Shown: positions 27,169-37,650 of the stretch, piece by piece
Layout of the letters: each line of letters starts with the position of its first letter
How positions within the stretch are numbered: position 1 is the stretch's first letter
Assembly (NCBI RefSeq): GCF_001280595.1
Contig: NZ_LITU01000034.1
Coordinates: 1,606-65,605, forward strand
Length of the DNA: 64,000 nt
Source: Paenibacillus xylanivorans
GTDB taxonomy: Bacteria > Bacillota > Bacilli > Paenibacillales > Paenibacillaceae
Reading direction: 5' to 3'
Translations under genes and position numbers: made by a program
The notes under the pieces: model-generated
Database searches by the model: none
Seen by the model: only the letters and a program-made list of their open reading frames with translations
Told to the model about the DNA's origin: nothing

Positions 27169-27251
27169 ATCGGAGTGGCCTTGTGGAAAGTAGGGTTAGC
27201 TTATAGGGTTTGCCAGTGTACTCATACAAAGGAATAGGAGTGTGATAGGTG

Positions 27252-28511
27252 ATGGCAAAAGGCAATGAACAGCCAGGTTCTGGCACAGCAGTAGCGGGCG
27301 TAGCAGCAACAGGTGCAGCGGCACAAACGGAAAGCTCTCTTTTCCAAACGTATGCACGTTATCCAATCAGTCTGGTCAAGGGTAAAGGCAGCTGGCTATG
27401 GGATGATCAGGGCAATCGTTATCTTGATTTCATGTGCGGGTTGGCTGTAACGAGTCTGGGCCATGCACCGGAGAAAGTCGGAGCCAAGCTGAAAGCTCAG
27501 ATTGATGAGCTGTGGCATGTATCCAACCTGTTCCAGATTCCGGGTCAGGAAAAAGCAGCGGCTTTGTTGACAGCAAATACGTGTGCAGACGCTGTGTTCT
27601 TTTGTAACAGTGGTGCAGAAGCGAATGAAGCGGCAATCAAACTGGCTCGTCGCTATCACCAGAAGGTAAAAGGCACAGGTCGGTACGAAGTCATTACATT
27701 TGCCCAATCCTTCCATGGACGGACACTCGCAACTTTGACAGCAACTGGACAGGATAAGGTGAAAGAAGGATTTTTGCCATTGCCAGCCGGATTCGTAACC
27801 GTACCATTGCATGATACAGCGGCTCTCGAAGCGGCGATCGGACCCAATACAGCAGCAATTATGCTGGAGATGGTGCAAGCCGAGGGTGGTGTGCATCCGG
27901 TCAAACCGGAGTTTGTCCACCACGTTCGGAAACTGTGTGAAGAGCATGGACTGCTGTTGATTGTAGACGAAGTGCAGACGGGGATGGGACGTACAGGCAA
28001 ACTGTTCGCGCATGAGCATTATGGCATTGAACCGGACATTTTCACGGTAGCTAAAGGTATCGGCAGTGGATTCCCTGTAGGTGCGATGCTGGGTAAAGGT
28101 TATCTGAAAGATGCGTTTACTGCGGGCAGCCATGCAACGACGTTTGGTGGTACACCGCTTGCTTCCTCGGTTGTCATTGCAACGATTGAAACGATGCTCG
28201 AAGATCAATTGCCAGAGCGTGCAGCTGAAATGGGCGAATACCTGATGAACTCTCTGCGGGAGCGTCTGGTAGGCAACTCATTTGTGAAAGAAGTTCGGGG
28301 GATGGGTCTACTTGTTGGAATCGAATGTGCTGAAGCGGTAGGTGACATCGTGCTTGCTGGTCAGAAGCGAGGCATTCTCTTTGTATCCGCAGGACCGAAT
28401 GTCATTCGTCTGCTTCCAAACTTGTATGTGAGCAAGGAAGAAATCGATGAGGCGGTATCCTTGGTGGCTACGTTGATTGATGAAGAGCATGTGGCGGCGA
28501 AGAACGCCTAA
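27252..28511 (+). CDS. argD: Acetylornithine aminotransferase
   Basis: 419 residues, class III PLP aminotransferase. Converts N-acetylglutamate semialdehyde to N-acetylornithine. PLP lysine in TVAKGIGSGFPVGAM, cofactor contact VDEVQTGMGRTGKLF, NSGAEANEAAIKLARR. About 20 low-complexity Ala/Gly residues precede the enzyme core. ATG 27252 or the adjacent GTG 27249 both fit AGGAG. Confidence 0.95.
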   Translation: MAKGNEQPGSGTAVAGVAATGAAAQTESSLFQTYARYPISLVKGKGSWLWDDQGNRYLDFMCGLAVTSLGHAPEKVGAKLKAQIDELWHVSNLFQIPGQEKAAALLTANTCADAVFFCNSGAEANEAAIKLARRYHQKVKGTGRYEVITFAQSFHGRTLATLTATGQDKVKEGFLPLPAGFVTVPLHDTAALEAAIGPNTAAIMLEMVQAEGGVHPVKPEFVHHVRKLCEEHGLLLIVDEVQTGMGRTGKLFAHEHYGIEPDIFTVAKGIGSGFPVGAMLGKGYLKDAFTAGSHATTFGGTPLASSVVIATIETMLEDQLPERAAEMGEYLMNSLRERLVGNSFVKEVRGMGLLVGIECAEAVGDIVLAGQKRGILFVSAGPNVIRLLPNLYVSKEEIDEAVSLVATLIDEEHVAAKNA

Positions 28512-28784
28512 TAAGGATGTATACAAGCAATACTTTTAGGGTGAGGTCAACGAGATGAATGGTACGTTCTCCCATCTAACTATAATCGGTTTTCCCCCTG
28601 CAAAATGCAGGAACCTTTCTGACTCGGGGCCTTTACGGGCCTCGAAGCGGAACAAAATGATGAATCCCTGTAGCCGCGCGGTAAATTAGCGGAAGATGAA
28701 AGTGAGCAGCCGAATGGTAAAATCTCAACTTTCTACACTCTTCTGCCCATGCGGGTGCAGGGAACCGGAAATAAGGAGGACAAA
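28512..28784. other. argD-argF spacer with small hairpins
   Basis: About 270 bases without a gene. It holds CCTGC-AAAAT-GCAGG (28599-28613) and a GC-rich stretch CCGCGCGGTAAATTAGCGG. It was inspected for a T-box because of its position, but no TGGNACCGCG antiterminator core or terminator T run is present. Confidence 0.5.
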
Positions 28785-29759
28785 ATGAACATGACACAAG
28801 CACAACAGACGGAGAAGGTCCAGAAGGTCGATCTTAGAGGCCGTGATTTTATTGAATTTACAGATTATACAGCGGAGGAAATTCGCTATTTGCTCGATCT
28901 GGCGATTGAGATTAAAGGCAAACAAAAAAACGGCGTGCCGTATCAACCACTCCAAGGCAAAACGATTGGACTCATTTTTGAAAAATCATCTACGCGTACA
29001 CGTGTATCCTTTGAAGTCGGCATGTTCCAACTGGGCGGACACGCGCTCTTCTTGAGCAAAAACGATATCCAACTTGGTCGCGGGGAAACGACACATGATA
29101 CAGCTAAAGTCCTGTCACGTTACCTGGATGGCATCATGATTCGGACCTTTGGACACCATAATGTGACTGAACTGGCACAACATGCGGATGTTCCGGTTAT
29201 TAATGGCTTGAGCGATGCAGCACATCCATGCCAGGTACTCGCAGACTTCCAAACCGTATTGGAGCACAAAGGAAAGCTGGAAGGTCTGAAAATGGCTTAT
29301 GTCGGAGACGGCAATAACATGGCGCATTCCCTTATGCTTGGTGCAGCGAAGATGGGTATGCATGTTGCGGTAGCGACTCCGGAAGGATATGAGCCTGACA
29401 GCGCAGTTGTAGAGCAGGCGCGCAGCATTGCACAGGAGAGCGGCTCACAGGTGACTGTAACATACAGTGCACAGGAAGCAGTGAAAGATGCAGATATCGT
29501 GTATACGGATGTATGGGCGAGCATGGGTTTTGAAGAGGAACAGAAGATTCGTGAACAAGCATTTGCTGCGTATCAGGTGGATGAGGAACTGATGAAAGGC
29601 GCCAAGCCGGATTACATGTTCCTGCACTGCCTGCCAGCTCACCGTGGAGAAGAAGTGAGTGCTGGAGTTATTGACGGTCCAAACTCCCTGATCTTTGATC
29701 AGGCGGAGAACCGGCTGCATGCGCAGAAAGCATTGATGGCTGCGTTAATGAGCGAATAG
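28785..29759 (+). CDS. argF: Ornithine carbamoyltransferase
   Basis: 324 residues. Makes citrulline from ornithine and carbamoyl phosphate. Carbamoyl phosphate motif SSTRTRVSFEVG, ornithine loop HCLPAHRGEEVS (Cys-Leu-Pro type), and HPCQVLADFQTV. ATG 28785 follows AAGGAGGA; the upstream in-frame start at 28749 lacks an RBS. Carbamoyl phosphate synthase genes are not in the window. Confidence 0.96.
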   Translation: MNMTQAQQTEKVQKVDLRGRDFIEFTDYTAEEIRYLLDLAIEIKGKQKNGVPYQPLQGKTIGLIFEKSSTRTRVSFEVGMFQLGGHALFLSKNDIQLGRGETTHDTAKVLSRYLDGIMIRTFGHHNVTELAQHADVPVINGLSDAAHPCQVLADFQTVLEHKGKLEGLKMAYVGDGNNMAHSLMLGAAKMGMHVAVATPEGYEPDSAVVEQARSIAQESGSQVTVTYSAQEAVKDADIVYTDVWASMGFEEEQKIREQAFAAYQVDEELMKGAKPDYMFLHCLPAHRGEEVSAGVIDGPNSLIFDQAENRLHAQKALMAALMSE

Positions 29760-29895
29760 ACGCTGTTTGCCTGAATGGGTTGATTTTAGGCGCAGATTTC
29801 GCGATGATAGATTAAATATAAAATCTTAATAAGTTAAACTGAAACATACACCCTGTTTAACTTATCGCAACTGAACTTGGGGAGGACCATTGAAC

Positions 29896-31131
29896 ATGGC
29901 TAAGGAAAAAATCGTACTCGCTTATTCTGGCGGGTTGGACACATCTGTAATTTTGAAATGGTTGAAAGAAACATATGATGCGGAAATTATCGCATTTACG
30001 GCGGATATCGGACAAAAGGATGAACTGGACGGCCTTGAGGAAAAAGCACTCGCTACAGGCGCTTCCAAAGTATACATCGACGATCTGCGCGACGAGTTCG
30101 CCAAAGATTTCATCTATCCAATGTTCCAGGCAGGTGCCCTTTATGAAGGACAATACCTTCTTGGTACAAGTATCGCACGTCCGCTGATCGCAAAACGTAT
30201 GGTCGATATCGCTCGTGCAGAAGGCGCTACTGCGATTGCTCACGGCGCTACGGGTAAAGGGAATGACCAGGTTCGCTTTGAGTTGAACGCAGCTGCGCTG
30301 ACACCAGACATCCAAGTGATCGCACCTTGGCGTCTGGAAGAATTCCGCAACCAGTTCCCGGGACGTGCGGAGATGATCGCTTACGCTGAAAAACACGGCA
30401 TTCCGGTAACCGCATCGGCGGCTAAACCGTACTCCACAGACCGTAACCTGCTGCATATCAGCTATGAGAGTGGTGTGCTGGAAGATCCTTGGTTCGATCC
30501 AAGTACAGACGAGAACAAAGACATGTTCTTGCTCAGCAGTGCGCCTGAAGATGCGCCGGATCAAGCGGAATATGTTGTGCTTGGATTCGAACAAGGTAAC
30601 TGTGTTGCTCTGAATGGTGAACGTTTGAGCCCACTGCAAGTGATGGAACAACTGAACGAGCTGGGTGGCAAACATGGTATCGGCCGTGTGGACATGGTTG
30701 AGAACCGCTTTGTCGGCATGAAGAGCCGTGGCGTATACGAGACGCCAGGTGGAACAATCTTGTTCACTGCACACCGCAAAATGGAATCCATTACAATGGA
30801 CCGCGAAGTCATGAACCTGCGTGACAGCCTCATTACGCGTTACAGCACACTCGTTTACAACGGTTTCTGGTTCGCGCCGGAACGTTTGGCGCTGCAAGCA
30901 CTGGTGACCGAAAGCCAGAAAAATGTAACAGGTACCGTTCGTGTGAAACTGTATAAAGGCAACATCATTGGTGCGGGTGTGAAAAGCCCTGTCAGCCTGT
31001 ACAACCCGGACATTGCCACAATGGAAGCTGATCCAACGCAAGCATACGATCAAGGGGATGCAACGGGCTTTATCCGCCTAAATGCATTGCGTTTGAAAGT
31101 AAATTCCGGTGTGGAGCAAAACAAAAACTAA
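29896..31131 (+). CDS. argG: Argininosuccinate synthase
   Basis: 411 residues. Condenses citrulline and aspartate with ATP. N-type PP-loop [15 protein letters not shown], then [13 protein letters not shown] and [11 protein letters not shown]. The ATG at 29896 is 9 bases after GGGGAGGA; a TTG at 29890 is too close to the RBS. Confidence 0.97.
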   Translation: MAKEKIVLAYSGGLDTSVILKWLKETYDAEIIAFTADIGQKDELDGLEEKALATGASKVYIDDLRDEFAKDFIYPMFQAGALYEGQYLLGTSIARPLIAKRMVDIARAEGATAIAHGATGKGNDQVRFELNAAALTPDIQVIAPWRLEEFRNQFPGRAEMIAYAEKHGIPVTASAAKPYSTDRNLLHISYESGVLEDPWFDPSTDENKDMFLLSSAPEDAPDQAEYVVLGFEQGNCVALNGERLSPLQVMEQLNELGGKHGIGRVDMVENRFVGMKSRGVYETPGGTILFTAHRKMESITMDREVMNLRDSLITRYSTLVYNGFWFAPERLALQALVTESQKNVTGTVRVKLYKGNIIGAGVKSPVSLYNPDIATMEADPTQAYDQGDATGFIRLNALRLKVNSGVEQNKN

Positions 31132-31236
31132 TTTCATCATGTATATAGAGCATCACGATTATAACTGACAAGGCGGGCCGTTCTTGCACATCTGGCAGGA
31201 GCGGCTTTGTCCATGAGCGAAAGGGGAGTACTCACT

Positions 31237-32640
31237 GTGAGCAAGCTGTGGGGAGGACGTTTTACAAAACAAACCAATCACCTGGTCGAGGAATACACAG
31301 CGTCAATCAACTTTGACAAAGCGTTGGCCGAGGAAGATATTCAAGGAAGTCTGGCACATGTAACGATGCTGGGCAAATGCGGCATTCTGCCGGCGGAGGA
31401 TGTAGAAACGATCAAGGAAGGCCTGATCACTGTTCTGCATAAAATCCGTGCAGGCGAAGTCGAATTCTCCGTATCGGATGAAGATATCCACATGAACATC
31501 GAGAAAAACCTGATCGATACCATCGGCCCTGTAGGCGGCAAATTACATACAGGACGCAGCCGGAATGATCAGGTAGCAACGGATATGCACTTGTACTTGC
31601 GTGAGCGCGTGGTTGGATTCGTTGGCATGCTGCACTCGTTGCAGGAAGCGCTGATCGGACAAGCCAAAGATAACCTCGATACGATTGTACCGGGATATAC
31701 ACATCTTCAACGTGCACAACCGATTCTGTTCGCCCATCACCTGATGGCATATGTATCAATGTTCCAACGGGATGCGGAGCGTCTTATGGACAGCTACAAA
31801 CGCATTAACGTCTTGCCGCTGGGTGCAGGTGCGCTTGCAGGCACAACGTTCCCGATTGACCGTCATTTTGTGGCGGAACAACTCGGCTTCGACGGTGTGT
31901 ACGAGAACAGTCTGGACGCAGTCAGTGACCGTGACTTTATCGTGGAGTTCCTGGCAGCAGCTTCGCTGATCATGACTCACTTGTCCCGTCTGAGCGAAGA
32001 GTTGGTCCTGTGGAGCAGCACGGAGTTTGGTTTTGTTGAACTGGACGATGCATTCTGCACGGGCAGCAGTATTATGCCACAGAAGAAAAATCCAGACGTT
32101 CCGGAACTCGTTCGTGGTAAAACAGGACGTGTGTACGGCAACCTGATCGGTTTGCTGACCGTACTGAAATCTCTTCCGCTCGCATACAACAAGGACATGC
32201 AGGAAGACAAGGAAGGCATGTTTGACACTGTAGCGACGCTGGAGGGTGCACTTCAATTGTTCGCACCGATGATCGCAACGATGACGGTCAACAAAGGACG
32301 GATGCGTCAAGCGGTTAATCAGGATTTCTCGAACGCTACGGATATTGCGGACTTCCTCGTGGGTGAAGGTTTGCCTTTCCGTCAGGCACATGAGGTTATT
32401 GGTAAAACGGTGTTGTATTGTATCCAGAACGGTAAGTATCTGCTGGATCTGACCATCGATGAATTCCGTCAATTCTCCCCGCTGTTCGATGAGCGTATTT
32501 ACGACGTGCTGCAACCAGAAGCGGTTGTAAATGCTCGTAATGTGTACGGCGGAACAGCTTCGAACCAGGTGGCTGAGGCGATTGGACGTAGTGAAAAGGT
32601 GCTGGAAATTACAGAGCAATGGATCACCAATCGAGGTTAA
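31237..32640 (+). CDS. argH: Argininosuccinate lyase
   Basis: 467 residues. Last step of arginine synthesis, releasing fumarate. Fumarase/aspartase superfamily signature [26 protein letters not shown] and [10 protein letters not shown] are catalytic-region blocks. GTG 31237 (SKLWGGRF) chosen because AAAGGGGAG is 8 bases upstream; an in-frame ATG at 31213 lies before that RBS. Closed by a strong terminator. Confidence 0.96.
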   Translation: MSKLWGGRFTKQTNHLVEEYTASINFDKALAEEDIQGSLAHVTMLGKCGILPAEDVETIKEGLITVLHKIRAGEVEFSVSDEDIHMNIEKNLIDTIGPVGGKLHTGRSRNDQVATDMHLYLRERVVGFVGMLHSLQEALIGQAKDNLDTIVPGYTHLQRAQPILFAHHLMAYVSMFQRDAERLMDSYKRINVLPLGAGALAGTTFPIDRHFVAEQLGFDGVYENSLDAVSDRDFIVEFLAAASLIMTHLSRLSEELVLWSSTEFGFVELDDAFCTGSSIMPQKKNPDVPELVRGKTGRVYGNLIGLLTVLKSLPLAYNKDMQEDKEGMFDTVATLEGALQLFAPMIATMTVNKGRMRQAVNQDFSNATDIADFLVGEGLPFRQAHEVIGKTVLYCIQNGKYLLDLTIDEFRQFSPLFDERIYDVLQPEAVVNARNVYGGTASNQVAEAIGRSEKVLEITEQWITNRG

Positions 32641-32680
32641 TGCTACAGATACCGATAATAGTATAAAAGGATATAAAGCA

Positions 32681-32724
32681 AAAAAAGCAGGCCAGAGAGA
32701 TTTTTTCTCAGGCCTGCTTTTTTT
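32681..32724. terminator. Bidirectional terminator between argH and the esterase gene
   Basis: AAAAAAGCAGGCC-A-GAGA / TCTC-A-GGCCTGCTTTTTTT stem with A and T flanks; serves both convergent genes. Confidence 0.95.
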
Positions 32725-32750
32725 GTGCATTCATATATTTTAGATTGAAC

Positions 32751-33539
32751 CTAGTCACGTTCGCGCAAAGGCAACCATTTCAGCACATTCTGAATCTTCT
32801 CGTCCCAATATCCCCAGTCATGTCCACCTGGTTCTTCCTCGTACGTCAGCTGGAAATCGGTCTGTGCACAAGCCTGACGGAATGCTTGATTCTCTTCATA
32901 CAGGAAATCTTCTGTCCCACAGCATTGGTAGAGCAAAGGTTTTGGGCCCTGAATGACTTTGCTTTCCTCCAGCAGATGCAGTAGATCATTCTCCGAGCCT
33001 TCAATTTTTGGTCCGAAAATACGTTTGAATTCAGCATCACTCACTGCTTTAACGATTCGGTTATCCATATGCGCTACCATGTCGAGCGCTCCCGACAAAC
33101 TTGCCGCGGCAGCGTATTGATCCGGTTTCCGAAGCGCAAGCTTGAATGCCCCGTAGCCACCCATGGACAATCCGGCAACATAGTTGTCTTCACGTTGGTG
33201 AGATAGCGGGAAGAAGGAACGCGCGAGTGCAGGTAGCTCTTCGCTAATGAACGTCCAGTAGCGTCCACCTTCTGCCATATCCGTATAGAAGCTGCGATGT
33301 ACCTGAGGCATCACAACGGCAATACCGAGGTCCGCAACATATCGTTCGATGGATGTACGGCGCAGCCAGATGGAATCATCATCCGACAGACCGTGCAGCA
33401 GATACAGTGTGGGATGTAATCCCTGGTCGGATACGTTCTCCATGCCAATTTGATTATGGGTTTGTTGTGGCAGGATGACATGCATGCTGGTGTTTAGACC
33501 AAGCGTGTCAGAATAGAAGTCACACTTAATAAGTGCCAT
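32751..33539 (-). CDS. Alpha/beta hydrolase, esterase (EstA / tributyrin esterase-like)
   Basis: 262 residues of the esterase D / feruloyl-esterase-like family. Nucleophile serine in [14 protein letters not shown], oxyanion region [13 protein letters not shown], and a histidine in [10 protein letters not shown] completing the triad. No signal peptide, so cytoplasmic. Likely acts on short acyl or acetyl esters; substrate unknown. RBS AAAGGGG upstream on the minus strand. Confidence 0.88.
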   Translation of the reverse strand: MALIKCDFYSDTLGLNTSMHVILPQQTHNQIGMENVSDQGLHPTLYLLHGLSDDDSIWLRRTSIERYVADLGIAVVMPQVHRSFYTDMAEGGRYWTFISEELPALARSFFPLSHQREDNYVAGLSMGGYGAFKLALRKPDQYAAAASLSGALDMVAHMDNRIVKAVSDAEFKRIFGPKIEGSENDLLHLLEESKVIQGPKPLLYQCCGTEDFLYEENQAFRQACAQTDFQLTYEEEPGGHDWGYWDEKIQNVLKWLPLRERD

Positions 33540-33705
33540 GTATAGGAGAAACCCCTTTCATAAGTCCATTAATGATGTGTTCTGACCCGATCCAATAGGC
33601 TGGGATCTGAATCTATAATGGTTCCATAGTGTCTATAATAAACAGGTTATACGCAAAGTCTTTTCATTGCAATAATAAGAAATTCACCAATATGATTTCA
33701 CCTTC

Positions 33706-33734
33706 TTTACAACGTAACAATGTTATGTTACGAT
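33706..33734 (+). promoter_or_regulatory. yhbD promoter with dyad in the spacer
   Basis: TTTACA (33706-33711), 17-base spacer, TACGAT (33729-33734). The perfect inverted repeat CGTAACA-ATGTTA-TGTTACG (33713-33732) fills the spacer, the usual place of a MerR-family operator. The gene downstream encodes a MerR-like protein. Confidence 0.5.
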
Positions 33735-33760
33735 GTTTTCAACATAAAGGGGGGCCATAT

Positions 33761-34384
33761 ATGACGGATGATTTGATCTCCAAAAAAGAATTGCTGGACC
33801 TGACGGGCATCTCCTACGGCCAGTTATATCGCTGGAAGCGGAAAAATCTCATTCCGGAGGAATGGTTTATTCGGAAATCGTCCTATACGGGACAAGAGAC
33901 TTTTTTTCCAAAGCAACAGATTTTATTACGGATTGACAAGATTCTCAATATGAAAGACGGATTGTCGCTGGATGAACTGGCAGACGTGTTTTCACCAACA
34001 TTGGGTGAAGTGGAAATGTCCGCTCAGCAGCTATTGGAGCGAAACATTGTTTCGAACATTTCGCTTGAGCTGTTGAAAGAAGCAGGTCGGGAGCGGCCGT
34101 TGTATGCTTTGGAGCAGATCATGATGCTTTATGTACTCGATAAGCTACTAATGAGCGGAGATATTACCCGACAGGAGGGTACGTTACTGATCGATGTCAT
34201 GTCCGAGCATTATTATCGTTTCACTGGCAAACCAAGCGAACTGGTGCTTATTCGCAAGATGGGTATCCCTTTATTCATGCTGATAACGGCAGGGACGGAG
34301 CTTTATTTTTATAATGGTGTGAAGGTGGTTTTCAGGCAGTCGATGGGGACGTTTATGGAAGAGCTAAAACTCAAATTGGGATAA
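33761..34384 (+). CDS. yhbD: YhbD family MerR-like protein (DUF4004)
   Basis: 207 residues. The N-terminus is a MerR-type winged helix segment (DLISKKELLDLTGISYGQLY, RWKRKNLIPEEWF), followed by FPKQQILLRIDKILNMKDGLSLDELADVF, the second helix pair of that fold. The C-terminal part is unlike effector domains with known ligand. ATG 33761 follows AAAGGGGGG; the longer frame from 33629 covers the promoter. In B. subtilis yhbD precedes yhbE and yhbF as here. Confidence 0.88.
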   Translation: MTDDLISKKELLDLTGISYGQLYRWKRKNLIPEEWFIRKSSYTGQETFFPKQQILLRIDKILNMKDGLSLDELADVFSPTLGEVEMSAQQLLERNIVSNISLELLKEAGRERPLYALEQIMMLYVLDKLLMSGDITRQEGTLLIDVMSEHYYRFTGKPSELVLIRKMGIPLFMLITAGTELYFYNGVKVVFRQSMGTFMEELKLKLG

Positions 34385-34398
34385 GGAGTGGATCATAT

Positions 34399-35124
34399 AT
34401 GGAGGAACGTAATTTGCGCAATGATCTGAACGTAGCGGGCATGAGCCAAACGGCAGGCGGGAATTTTCACCGGGTATCCATTGATGGCATGGCTAAGGTA
34501 AACGGTAACCTGGACTGTACCTCTCTGAGTGTGAATGGGACATTGAAGATGCACGGGGCTCTGAGCGCAGAAACTGCAACGATCAATGGTATGTGCACGC
34601 TGAACGGCCCCTTGAACAGTTCTCGTGTTCGTGTGGATGGTTTGACAACCATTAATGGAGACCTCCAAAGCCCTGAGCTCGAAGTGAACGGGAAGTGTAC
34701 CGTGCGCGGTCGGGTAGATGGGGAACGGATCGATATTGGCGGCGTGATTGATATTGAAGGCGATGTACAATGCGAGTCCTTGAACGTACAGGGCAATATT
34801 AAAATTAGTGGCTTCCTGAATGCGGGAACGGTAGAGATCAGGCTGCATACATCCTCTTCGGCCAAAGAGATCGGCGGGGAACGCATTGATATTCGTCGTA
34901 AGGAACAGACTGGTTTCTGGAAAAGTATTGGTCTGGGCGGTACCCCTTCATTTAAGACATCTTTGATTGAGGGGGATGAAATCGTGCTGGAAGATACCGA
35001 GGCTGACATTGTTCGTGGCAACAAGGTTCATATCGGTCGCGGCTGTAACATCAGGTTGGTTGAATATTCGGGTGAACTAGAGATTGATCCAGATGCTAAG
35101 GTTGGCAGCAGTCAGCGAATTTAA
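34399..35124 (+). CDS. yhbE: YhbE, bactofilin-like beta-helix protein
   Basis: 241 residues built of short repeated strands (KVNGNLDCTSLSVNGTLKMH, ATINGMCTLNGPLNSSRVRV), the spacing of a right-handed beta-helix as in polymer-forming cytoskeletal proteins. The C-terminal block LEDTEADIVRGNKVHIGRG recurs in yhbF. Probably cytoplasmic or membrane associated; function unknown. Starts 15 bases after yhbD. Confidence 0.85.
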   Translation: MEERNLRNDLNVAGMSQTAGGNFHRVSIDGMAKVNGNLDCTSLSVNGTLKMHGALSAETATINGMCTLNGPLNSSRVRVDGLTTINGDLQSPELEVNGKCTVRGRVDGERIDIGGVIDIEGDVQCESLNVQGNIKISGFLNAGTVEIRLHTSSSAKEIGGERIDIRRKEQTGFWKSIGLGGTPSFKTSLIEGDEIVLEDTEADIVRGNKVHIGRGCNIRLVEYSGELEIDPDAKVGSSQRI

Positions 35125-35156
35125 TTTTGATTTGGAGCGAAGGGGATGTGATCGGC

Positions 35157-35852
35157 TTGAATAACAATTTTGCGAGTTCAATGGATAAAAAACATGACAT
35201 TAGCATTATCGGTGACGGCAGCTCTTCTGGCGGTGTGTATGGCAAGGTCAAAGTAGTAGGAGATTCCTCATTTAACGACAATCTGCTTTGTGATCAATTC
35301 AAATGCACCGGTACATCGGTTATATATGGATCTCTTGAATCAACCGACATCAAAATTACGGGAACCCTTACCCTGAAAGAACGGGCTGCTACTGACAATG
35401 AAGATCGGGAGGGCCGTTATGCTTCTAACCTGTATGCAAAAGCTGAACACATGAAAGTGGTAGGCGAACTTCATGTATCAGGCGACTGTCAGGTGGAGGA
35501 TATAAAGCTGAATGGCCGTTTTACGATAGCGGGTATGCTCAGCGCTGAACAAATGACACTCAAAATCATGGGTCCATCTGAGGTCAGGGAAATGGGTGGC
35601 TCCATCATTTCAGTGAAGAGCGGTAAAGGCAAACTGTTCGAAGGTATATTTTCGGGCCAGAAGTCGATTCTCAAGACAGAAATGATCGAAGGCGACGATA
35701 TTGAATTGGAGTACACAGAGGCGGAGGTTGTTCGAGGGGATAAAATAAAAATTGGCCCAGGTTGCCGAATTGGTACAGTGGAATACCGCTCTTCTCTGCA
35801 AATTCATCCGCAATCGGAAGTTTTGGTGCAAAGCAATCGGTCCTTGGACTGA
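35157..35852 (+). CDS. yhbF: YhbF, bactofilin-like paralogue of YhbE
   Basis: About 231 residues with the same beta-helix pattern as its neighbour (KVKVVGDSSFNDNLLCDQFK; MKVVGELHVSGDCQVEDI) and the shared block LEYTEAEVVRGDKIKIGPG, so the pair arose by tandem duplication. The start is uncertain: TTG 35157 is 11 bases after AAGGGG; GTG 35148, TTG 35127 and ATG 35178 are alternatives. Confidence 0.8.
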   Translation: MNNNFASSMDKKHDISIIGDGSSSGGVYGKVKVVGDSSFNDNLLCDQFKCTGTSVIYGSLESTDIKITGTLTLKERAATDNEDREGRYASNLYAKAEHMKVVGELHVSGDCQVEDIKLNGRFTIAGMLSAEQMTLKIMGPSEVREMGGSIISVKSGKGKLFEGIFSGQKSILKTEMIEGDDIELEYTEAEVVRGDKIKIGPGCRIGTVEYRSSLQIHPQSEVLVQSNRSLD

Positions 35853-35925
35853 TTATCCACCGTAACTTTTCGGATATACTAATTCAGTCATATGAATCGG
35901 ATGTGAATGGGAGAGATTGAGTACA

Positions 35926-37485
35926 ATGGCTACACGTAAAAATAATATTGGATTGGTGCTGGCAGGGCTGCTGCTGAGCATACTGATGGCTTCGATGGAC
36001 AATACCATCGTGGCAACAGCTATGGGCGACATTGTCGGGAAGCTGGGTGGGCTCGACAAGTTCGTATGGGTTACTTCTGCGTATATGGTAGCCGAGATGG
36101 CGGGTATGCCAATCTTCGGTAAGTTATCCGATATGTACGGACGGAAGAAGTTTTTTGTTTTTGGAATACTGGTATTTATGCTTGGATCCGCATTATGTGG
36201 AACGGCAACAACAATCGTCGAGCTGACGATGTACAGAGCCATTCAGGGTATTGGTGCAGGTGCACTGGTACCGATTGCCTTTACGATCATGTTTGATGTG
36301 GTCGCACCAGAATCACGGGGCAAATTGGGCGGTTTGTTCGGAGCTGTGTTCGGCTTGTCCAGCGTATTTGGTCCACTGCTGGGTGCTTACATTACGCAGT
36401 ATGCGACATGGGAATGGGTATTTTATATCAACCTGCCACTTGGTCTGATCGCGTTTGTGTTTATTGCATTCTTCTACAAGGAATCTCATCAGCATCAATC
36501 CCAACAGATTGACTGGCTGGGTGCAATCACACTGATTGGTGCGGTGGTCTGTCTCATCTTCGGGCTTGAACTGGGTGGTAAGACTTTTGCCTGGGGCTCA
36601 TGGCAGATTATTGGCCTTTTCGCTGGATTTGTTGTACTTGCGCTGTTATTCCTGTTTGCAGAAACGAGAGCCAAGGAACCCATCATCTCGTTCGGCATGT
36701 TCCGCAACCGGGTGTACTGGTCCAGTAACGTCATTGGCATGTTCAGTGGTGCGGCGTTTATTACAGCATCCGTGTACATTCCAATCTTCATTCAGGGTGT
36801 TCTTGGTGGCAAAGCGACAAACTCTGGTCTCGTGTTATTGCCCATGATGCTGGGGTCCGTTGTGACGGCTTCCTTGGGTGGGGTACTGATGACCAAGATC
36901 AAATACCGCAACATTATGATCCCTACGCTGGCCTTGCTGGTGGTTGGTCTTGGATTGCTGACAACGCTGGATGAAAGTTCGTCTCTATGGACGATACGTA
37001 TATTCATGGTGATGGTTGGTCTCGGTGTCGGAGCGTCATTCTCGGTACTCAGCAACGCAGCCATGAACGCGTTTGAACCGCAAAGACGCGGAGCAGCGAG
37101 CTCTACGCTTAACTTCTTGCGTTCACTGGGGATGACAATGGGCATTACCATCTTTGGTATCGTGCAGAGCCAGGTATTTACGCGTAAAATGAATGATGCC
37201 CTCGCTGGATCAGCGGCGGAAGCGGGTGGCGCGGGTGCTCCGGCTGGCGGCGTGCCTCAGGGAGTGGATCTGAGCGATCCACATGCATTGCTGTCACCAG
37301 AGCTGAGAAAGGCGATTCCGCCTCAGGTGCTGGATGCCATTACGCACGCGTTGTCTTCATCCATCGTGCAGCTCTTTGCCTGGGCTGCGATCCCGGCTGC
37401 ACTCGCGTTGATTGCTGCTTTCTTCATGGGTAAGGAGAAGATGGTTATAGGCGAAGAGCAGGGAGAGTACACAGGCGGACATTAA
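35926..37485 (+). CDS. MFS exporter, DHA2 (EmrB/QacA) family
   Basis: 519 residues, 14 predicted membrane helices. Family hallmarks are MASMDNTIVATAMGDIVGKLG in helix 1 (acidic residue typical of DHA2; quoted in part), motif A GKLSDMYGRKKFF and motif C-like GVVFGLSSVFGPLLGAY region. A Gly/Ala/Pro-rich loop lies near residue 435. Probably a proton-driven drug or metabolite exporter. ATG 35926 preferred over TTG 35917 for RBS distance. Confidence 0.9.
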   Translation: MATRKNNIGLVLAGLLLSILMASMDNTIVATAMGDIVGKLGGLDKFVWVTSAYMVAEMAGMPIFGKLSDMYGRKKFFVFGILVFMLGSALCGTATTIVELTMYRAIQGIGAGALVPIAFTIMFDVVAPESRGKLGGLFGAVFGLSSVFGPLLGAYITQYATWEWVFYINLPLGLIAFVFIAFFYKESHQHQSQQIDWLGAITLIGAVVCLIFGLELGGKTFAWGSWQIIGLFAGFVVLALLFLFAETRAKEPIISFGMFRNRVYWSSNVIGMFSGAAFITASVYIPIFIQGVLGGKATNSGLVLLPMMLGSVVTASLGGVLMTKIKYRNIMIPTLALLVVGLGLLTTLDESSSLWTIRIFMVMVGLGVGASFSVLSNAAMNAFEPQRRGAASSTLNFLRSLGMTMGITIFGIVQSQVFTRKMNDALAGSAAEAGGAGAPAGGVPQGVDLSDPHALLSPELRKAIPPQVLDAITHALSSSIVQLFAWAAIPAALALIAAFFMGKEKMVIGEEQGEYTGGH

Positions 37486-37532
37486 AAAGGTCTGATCTGA
37501 TCGATACACCATATGAATCTGAAAAACAAACC

Positions 37533-37583
37533 AAAGACACATCTCTCAGGAGCCCAGTATGGGAACGGGAGATGTGTCTTTTT
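37533..37583. terminator. Bidirectional terminator between MFS gene and vanW-like gene
   Basis: AAAGACACATCTC / GAGATGTGTCTTT 13-bp perfect stem followed by TT on the plus strand. Confidence 0.92.
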
Positions 37584-37650
37584 GTATTTGTTGTTTATTT
37601 CGCTGAGTTGAGCCTATCCATGTGTAATGTGTACTCAAGTGGAAGAAGGA

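Noticed and set aside
28512-28784. Possible T-box or other riboswitch before argF
   Set aside because: No T-box core sequence, no specifier-like stem and no terminator T run were seen.
29857-31053. 398-codon minus-strand frame opposite argG; likewise 31756-32730 opposite argH
   Set aside because: Both are antisense to well-identified enzymes, lack ribosome sites and show shadow composition.
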